DNA from: Afifellaceae bacterium
GTDB taxonomy: Bacteria; Pseudomonadota; Alphaproteobacteria; Rhizobiales; Afifellaceae
DNA length: 64,000 nt
Assembly (NCBI GenBank): GCA_028281235.1
Contig: JANQKG010000007.1
Coordinates: forward strand, 231,420 to 295,419
Direction: 5' to 3'
Positions 63,001-64,000 of the stretch are shown here, piece after piece; the stretch's first letter is position 1, and every line of letters begins with the position of its first letter. Below the pieces are notes generated by a model. It did not search any database. It saw nothing but the letters and a program-made list of their open reading frames with translations, and was not told the DNA's origin. The position numbers were made by a program, and so were the translations under genes.

Positions 63001-63662
63001 TTCTCAAGTGCCGTTCCGCCTTCCGCAAAGGCGTCGTCAACGGAGTACAGAATGCCGCCTTCATAGATGCTGTTCCACATATCAACGTCTTCGCGGCTGA
63101 TCCCCTGCACATCGAGGGCAGCGAAAGTCGCCTCATAGCGGAGCTGATTGAGGAAGGGTGCGGGCGCAATCGCATAGCCCGTAACGTCTTTTATCGCCGA
63201 AACGAGCCCGGCCAGTCCACCGCCCAGGGACTGTCCGGTTACGACAACTTCGCGGCCATTGGCCTCCACGACAGCGGCCTCATACAATGCCAGGGCGTCT
63301 GCAAGCTGCGATTCCCCAAGCGTTCCGGAGCCAAGAGCGAGATTGTTCTGCCAGTCATGAGTATCGGCGTACCCGTCCGCCCATCCGGTGCCGGCTATGG
63401 CATCCGCGATGGCCAAAGGCCCGCCGGACACGTCCGTGCCCCGATAGACGACAAAGATCTTTCCATTGGCCTCGACAATACGGCCGACAAAGCCCGTTGC
63501 GTAATTGTAGAAATACCCACCATCCTCCACCATCCCCGACACGCTTTGGACCGCGTCAGCTACTCCAATGTCGTTGTTGTTCAGTTGCTGGTCGAGATCA
63601 CTCCGGCGATAGGCTTGCTCGCTTAGGGCAGCCGCGATTTGGAGGTCTGTCAGCGTGGGCAT
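54048..63662 (-). CDS. Giant RTX calcium-binding protein with lipase-like N-terminal domain
   Basis: A 3204-residue protein, likely secreted by a type I system. Residues about 1-330 resemble class 3 lipases: FVVYRGTD near residue 71, nucleophile Ser145 in GQSLGGG, and a candidate His in SLHGSGLHNL near residue 305. RTX-like repeats follow near 545-620. Near 877-980 come LDLDGDGLEL and EF-hand-like Asp-rich segments, then a mostly helical stretch. From about 1365 onward, nonapeptide blocks (GGxGxD) alternate with haemolysin-type calcium-binding-related domains. The last 80 residues look like an RTX secretion end. The ATG overlaps the upstream stop (TGATG) and has a GAGGAGA site. No secretion genes are in the window. 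Could be a lipase, adhesin or both. Confidence 0.88.
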   Translation of the reverse strand: MPTLTDLQIAAALSEQAYRRSDLDQQLNNNDIGVADAVQSVSGMVEDGGYFYNYATGFVGRIVEANGKIFVVYRGTDVSGGPLAIADAIAGTGWADGYADTHDWQNNLALGSGTLGESQLADALALYEAAVVEANGREVVVTGQSLGGGLAGLVSAIKDVTGYAIAPAPFLNQLRYEATFAALDVQGISREDVDMWNSIYEGGILYSVDDAFAEGGTALEKVLQQTSLSAVQKAAVVADREAFLDTYTQSIQQKLNIHTIQGEALTSGAIGSVLNVLGAEQLHAPDVQYDVGDGSAVSLHGSGLHNLVIRTEGSSQAFSELLRSDKILRDAFLDNPEIVAPEEHDRADPDVPENTSRMLGDGPNPAIIYNALWKTVDTVGGFYENFYNRFDTWLSYGAVEDGKSASVLNDFTVHAGVVRIGLQVVRDAVDLADGNAVSAVGTEVFGAGTAEGPTAGYVRVSLDDISSSARDEFDQYYGEQDINIAVYNAATDSVGNQLGAVALVSDALGESGSELLLGASLGGWRVLVAQAGTASAPDSSITFTPASGDSDKSHVVFGGASVDTIKGSSATDYLIGGNGDNVFEASGGRDVIVGGEDDDTYLAATTPAGAEGGVFFFGGIDGGDKADYSGYSPDGVVATWYSLPDVSFGRLVVDRQDSGSPDIHYDIEKFVGTDQTDHLFIAESGSEFVSVDTGGGDDIVDAGGTVGVNIQLGAGQDEVKGGIGSLIHTGSDNDQDIIHWSPGSIVTNGARGDVLMLGEQVVTLATLVGESESPYAYGLGGLVKVGFNDAGEMGVGSMVREGHGAADLMYFAEGNPDPLASHEELTAGVRTGKIEINAYQLLNVPAGISTADNADLWEFMRLSLKDFFAEHRVGGTDPLVLDLDGDGLELSAVGLTGGLFDMDGDLFAEPTGWVLGDDGFLAIDLNSNGTIDDISEFFGHGDVSGFAELAALDSNTDGVIDAADTAFADLRVWQDLDGDSVTDPGELKTLAELDIASIGLTATPDGSTNALNTVARTGTFTRTDATTGTIGDIEFRIDNYNTTFLGDTSVDPAIAATMPNLKGRGTLTDLHVAMTLEGTSGPLEATINSVLPTLDVIDLATLRERALPILQAWAAAPPAVPPPGNPDVPVLVHDTAGGTQILDFAVEVTETITLPDQTTQDVTFWRLASGAAVKDDQDQVIEHPTYAEVLAQITGDPDKTWDVLTGAELDYLERYIGEDIPIEDPRALNLGAVTALSDLLEKGHHIIELQALRLAMQGPLEPYFAGVEYDPVDDGFKPTTNGQLVPMFEAIFTAAPGDAAGATAWLQSWEPLIDAFLADYERGGSLLNTFPFMFTTVVAAAENVGLAISVKEAAVALGLPGAQIDDGSGTRDGTSTGDIFYLSSGDDVVRGGQGADVYVVGQNFGSDVIDDIETGADEYDTLRFAHINPADVTLYRNGRDLQIVENATGNTITVLEEFHDILPDALGNNTLPDRGVNEIVFADGTVWTRSEIALAVSHPTAADEVLEGTDHIDVLDGGGGNDILRGGNNTDIYVFGRDYGTDRVEEDSSANILISTEDFLRLGPNVRREDLTFSRDGDDLIISIDGTTDQLTIAGQFAATYTGPFGQQWFNRVETLIFDDGRTMSWDEVARQVLLDSSTDGDDTIIGYSTEDVLDGGAGNDYLSGGNENDTYYFGLGYGHDTIEDNLTNILSGQVDKVIFRDGIASADVTFLRDANGDLEVAITGATDKLTVVGQFDFVDTGPFGIQAFDMIESFEFADGTAVTWQTVMEQAVANQASAGDDTIHGFYFGDRLDGGAGNDLLSGHSGDDVYVFGRGYGHDIVDDAQGSTGDAADAVEFTSGLTLADVTFARGVDDQDLLITTDTGDTLTLKDQFTPTGFGWIFNEIEEFRFEDGTTLTSAAMRQLLVDQATTAGNDVILGSGRGETFHASAGDDVLNGAGGPDIYEFGPGSGHDTINESRFNIWDDDPNEVHFSAGVLPSDVQISRNGTDLVLTLASTGDTLTVTEQFDTNSDRYVESYVFTDGTVWTRADMVAAVATMTGTSGNDTLVGAPIDETFYGLEGNDVLNGDGGADQMFGGAGDDTIFADGGNDTLEGGTGNDHLEGSSGGDTYTYRRGDGDDVIFDHRWYDWANDTDRVVFADIDSTEVSVSRDGNSADLLLTVGGSIPGSILVTDHFETDHEIESFEFADSVVWSAADVRAMLVSAAGTPGDDTINGTSSPDIIAGLAGNDTIYAHGSNDTIEGGTGNDHLEGSAGNDIYIYSRGDGDDVIFDHRWYDWSHDTDRIVFTDIDSTEASLTRSGGSPNLLLTIGGAVPGSVLVTEQFETDHRIEFFEFADNVEWSAADVRSLVLAAATTSGDDTIHGFNDDDTIAGGAGNDTVYAHGGSDTIEGGTGNDYLEGSSGSDIYTYRRGDGDDVIFDHRWYDWSHDTDRIVFTDIDSTEVSLSRNGNSPKLLLTIGGAVPGSILVTEQFETDHRIEFFEFADNVEWNAADIQALVLAAAATSGDDTIHGFNDDDTIAGGAGNDTIYGYGGSDTIEGGTGNDRLEGSSDSDIYIYNRGDGDDVISDYQWWGSSSDRLVFTDINSTEVSVSRADNGADIVLTVGGGVPGSIVINDHTDPKYTLEVIEFADAVTWGNAELSAAYLASAATGGDDVIWGFDGVNETINGGAGNDTLYGYSGDDTLLGGDGDDLLIGGSGVDNLDGGAGIDTADYSDGGTWTLDLSAGTATSGSTVESLTAIENIKSGGGADTLVGNADDNVLMGGYGSDLYRFSQGGGDDEIVEDGSSSNFDTLELVGLNVADIVLSRTPSDLLVTIAATGETMRVTDHFLSKQRGIETLRFADGTEWNRGTMEAEAWYRGTSGNDIIVGTGGSETFVGGTGDDILDGSYGSDTYRYASGDGNDQITENNSTTPNDVLHLVDLNIGDVKLGRPFAATSDLEVTVIATGESILIPNHFASKKYGIETLRFADGTEWNGGTISSNAPYRGTDGDDSFTGNSSANIIYGEAGNDILKGGSGDDQLFGDAGDDVLQGDGGTDSFDGGAGNDTVDYGYWTSTSGTINLATGIGSAGGVSETLVSIENVITGGGNDTLIGDAGANVLTAGGGNDDIEGGAGDDTLTGNSGADTFIFRAGFGADTITDFEPGTGGGDVIAFHDGLFADFADVLAAATETASDVHINYDANNVVTLKNVQLSALHQDDFQFAA
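55690..57380 (-). repeat. Tandem 444-bp (148-residue) repeats within the RTX gene
   Basis: A shared anchor (GTGCCGCC on the plus strand) occurs at 57373, 56929, 56485 and 56041, exactly 444 bases apart each time. Each unit encodes GGTGND, a RRGDGDDVIFDHRWYDW-like segment, a DIDSTE strand, a VPGS(I/V)LVT strand and an FEFAD segment, then new nonapeptides. The two central units are nearly identical at DNA level; the outer ones are more diverged, and the last degrades before 55690. This indicates recent in-frame duplication. Confidence 0.85.
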
Positions 63663-64000
63663 CACACGTCTCCTCTGACCGAGTCTAAGTAAATGTTAGT
63701 GAACAGGAACAGATACTCGTCGCGATAGGCGAAGGAGGGAAGAAACGTCGCTCTCCATATTTGTGGAGCGCCTTCTATCGGATCGTCGTCGACCGTGTAG
63801 ATCGCCCGCTTCTCTCGAAGTCGCTTACCTGCTTCGTCGTAGTACCTGCCCATCTTCGTGAAGCAATGCGCGAACCCCCGCGCCTGCCCGTTTCGGACAG
63901 TCACGTTGGTCGCGACGATCGGCTCCGGCTGTTGCTCGATGAAGCCGAGCCAGGCTTCGGGGTCTGTCGGCCATCGAGCCCAGGCAGTAAGCGCCCCGTC
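63662..64000 (-). CDS. Uncharacterised protein, C-terminal 112 residues (gene cut by window edge)
   Basis: The minus-strand frame is open from the right edge to a TGA at 63662-63664, giving 112 codons. A GTG at 63904 exists, but the sequence before it is equally protein-like (TDPEAWLGFIEQQPEPIVATN), so the gene starts outside the window. I do not recognise it. It is soluble, rich in aromatic and charged residues, and ends YLFLFTNIYLDSVRGDV. Its TGA overlaps the RTX ATG, so the two proteins are made together; an accessory role in RTX lipase folding or activity is possible but unproven. Confidence 0.65.
   Translation of the reverse strand, partial: DGALTAWARWPTDPEAWLGFIEQQPEPIVATNVTVRNGQARGFAHCFTKMGRYYDEAGKRLREKRAIYTVDDDPIEGAPQIWRATFLPSFAYRDEYLFLFTNIYLDSVRGDV

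Overview
The window is GC-rich, gene-dense and dominated by ABC uptake systems, each paired with small sets of catabolic enzymes and a local regulator. That style, together with frequent ATGA/TGATG gene overlaps, a glycine-riboswitch-like element and a giant RTX protein, points to an alphaproteobacterium, probably Hyphomicrobiales or Rhodobacterales. This placement is an inference from gene content, not a phylogeny. I see no rRNA, tRNA, CRISPR array, insertion sequence or phage gene. The window opens and closes inside genes.

Region 1 (1-21.6 kb) holds two paralogous peptide/nickel-type (Dpp/Opp-like) transporters. The first is one plus-strand operon: two solute-binding proteins, two permeases and two ATPases. 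It follows the end of an amidohydrolase and the wreck of a short-chain dehydrogenase. The second is split around 16.9-17.1 kb. Binding protein, both permeases, hydantoinase A and B subunits and a metallo-beta-lactamase-fold hydrolase run left. A prolidase-like amidohydrolase, a Bcr/CflA-type MFS carrier and the two ATPases run right. Together they look like uptake and ring opening of a cyclic amide such as a hydantoin or oxoproline.

Region 2 (21.7-27.7 kb) is a LacI-regulated sugar module: binding protein, two CUT1 permeases and a GH43 beta-xylosidase-like enzyme. There is no ATPase gene. Region 3 (27.7-33.2 kb) is an RbsBAC-type sugar transporter divergent from a FadR-type GntR regulator, with two matching operators between them.

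Region 4 (33.3-46.0 kb) is the most interesting catabolic block. A leftward eight-gene operon encodes flavin reductase, Gfo/Idh/MocA oxidoreductase, an RbsCBA-type transporter, a three-domain RidA protein, a CocE-type hydrolase and a hydroxyisobutyrate-dehydrogenase-type reductase. It diverges from LysR, a luciferase-like flavin monooxygenase and an alpha/beta hydrolase. Several enzyme classes match the Rut pyrimidine pathway, but transporter, regulator and hydrolases differ, so it may be an undescribed analogue for another nitrogen compound.

Region 5 (46.0-53.7 kb) is a GntR-centred module: an unrecognised 472-residue protein, GntR, a short-chain dehydrogenase, a CUT1 transporter lacking its ATPase, and a reductase with features of sulfolactaldehyde reductase (YihU). 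Two identical 13-bp palindromic sites and one variant lie before three of its transcription units.

Region 6 (53.7-64.0 kb) holds a glycine-riboswitch-like RNA with no gene in front of it, then a 9.6-kb gene for an RTX protein with a lipase-like N-terminus, 148-residue tandem repeats and a type I secretion C-terminus, coupled to an unidentified partial gene. A recurring detail is that all seven binding-protein genes are followed by an intercistronic stem-loop.
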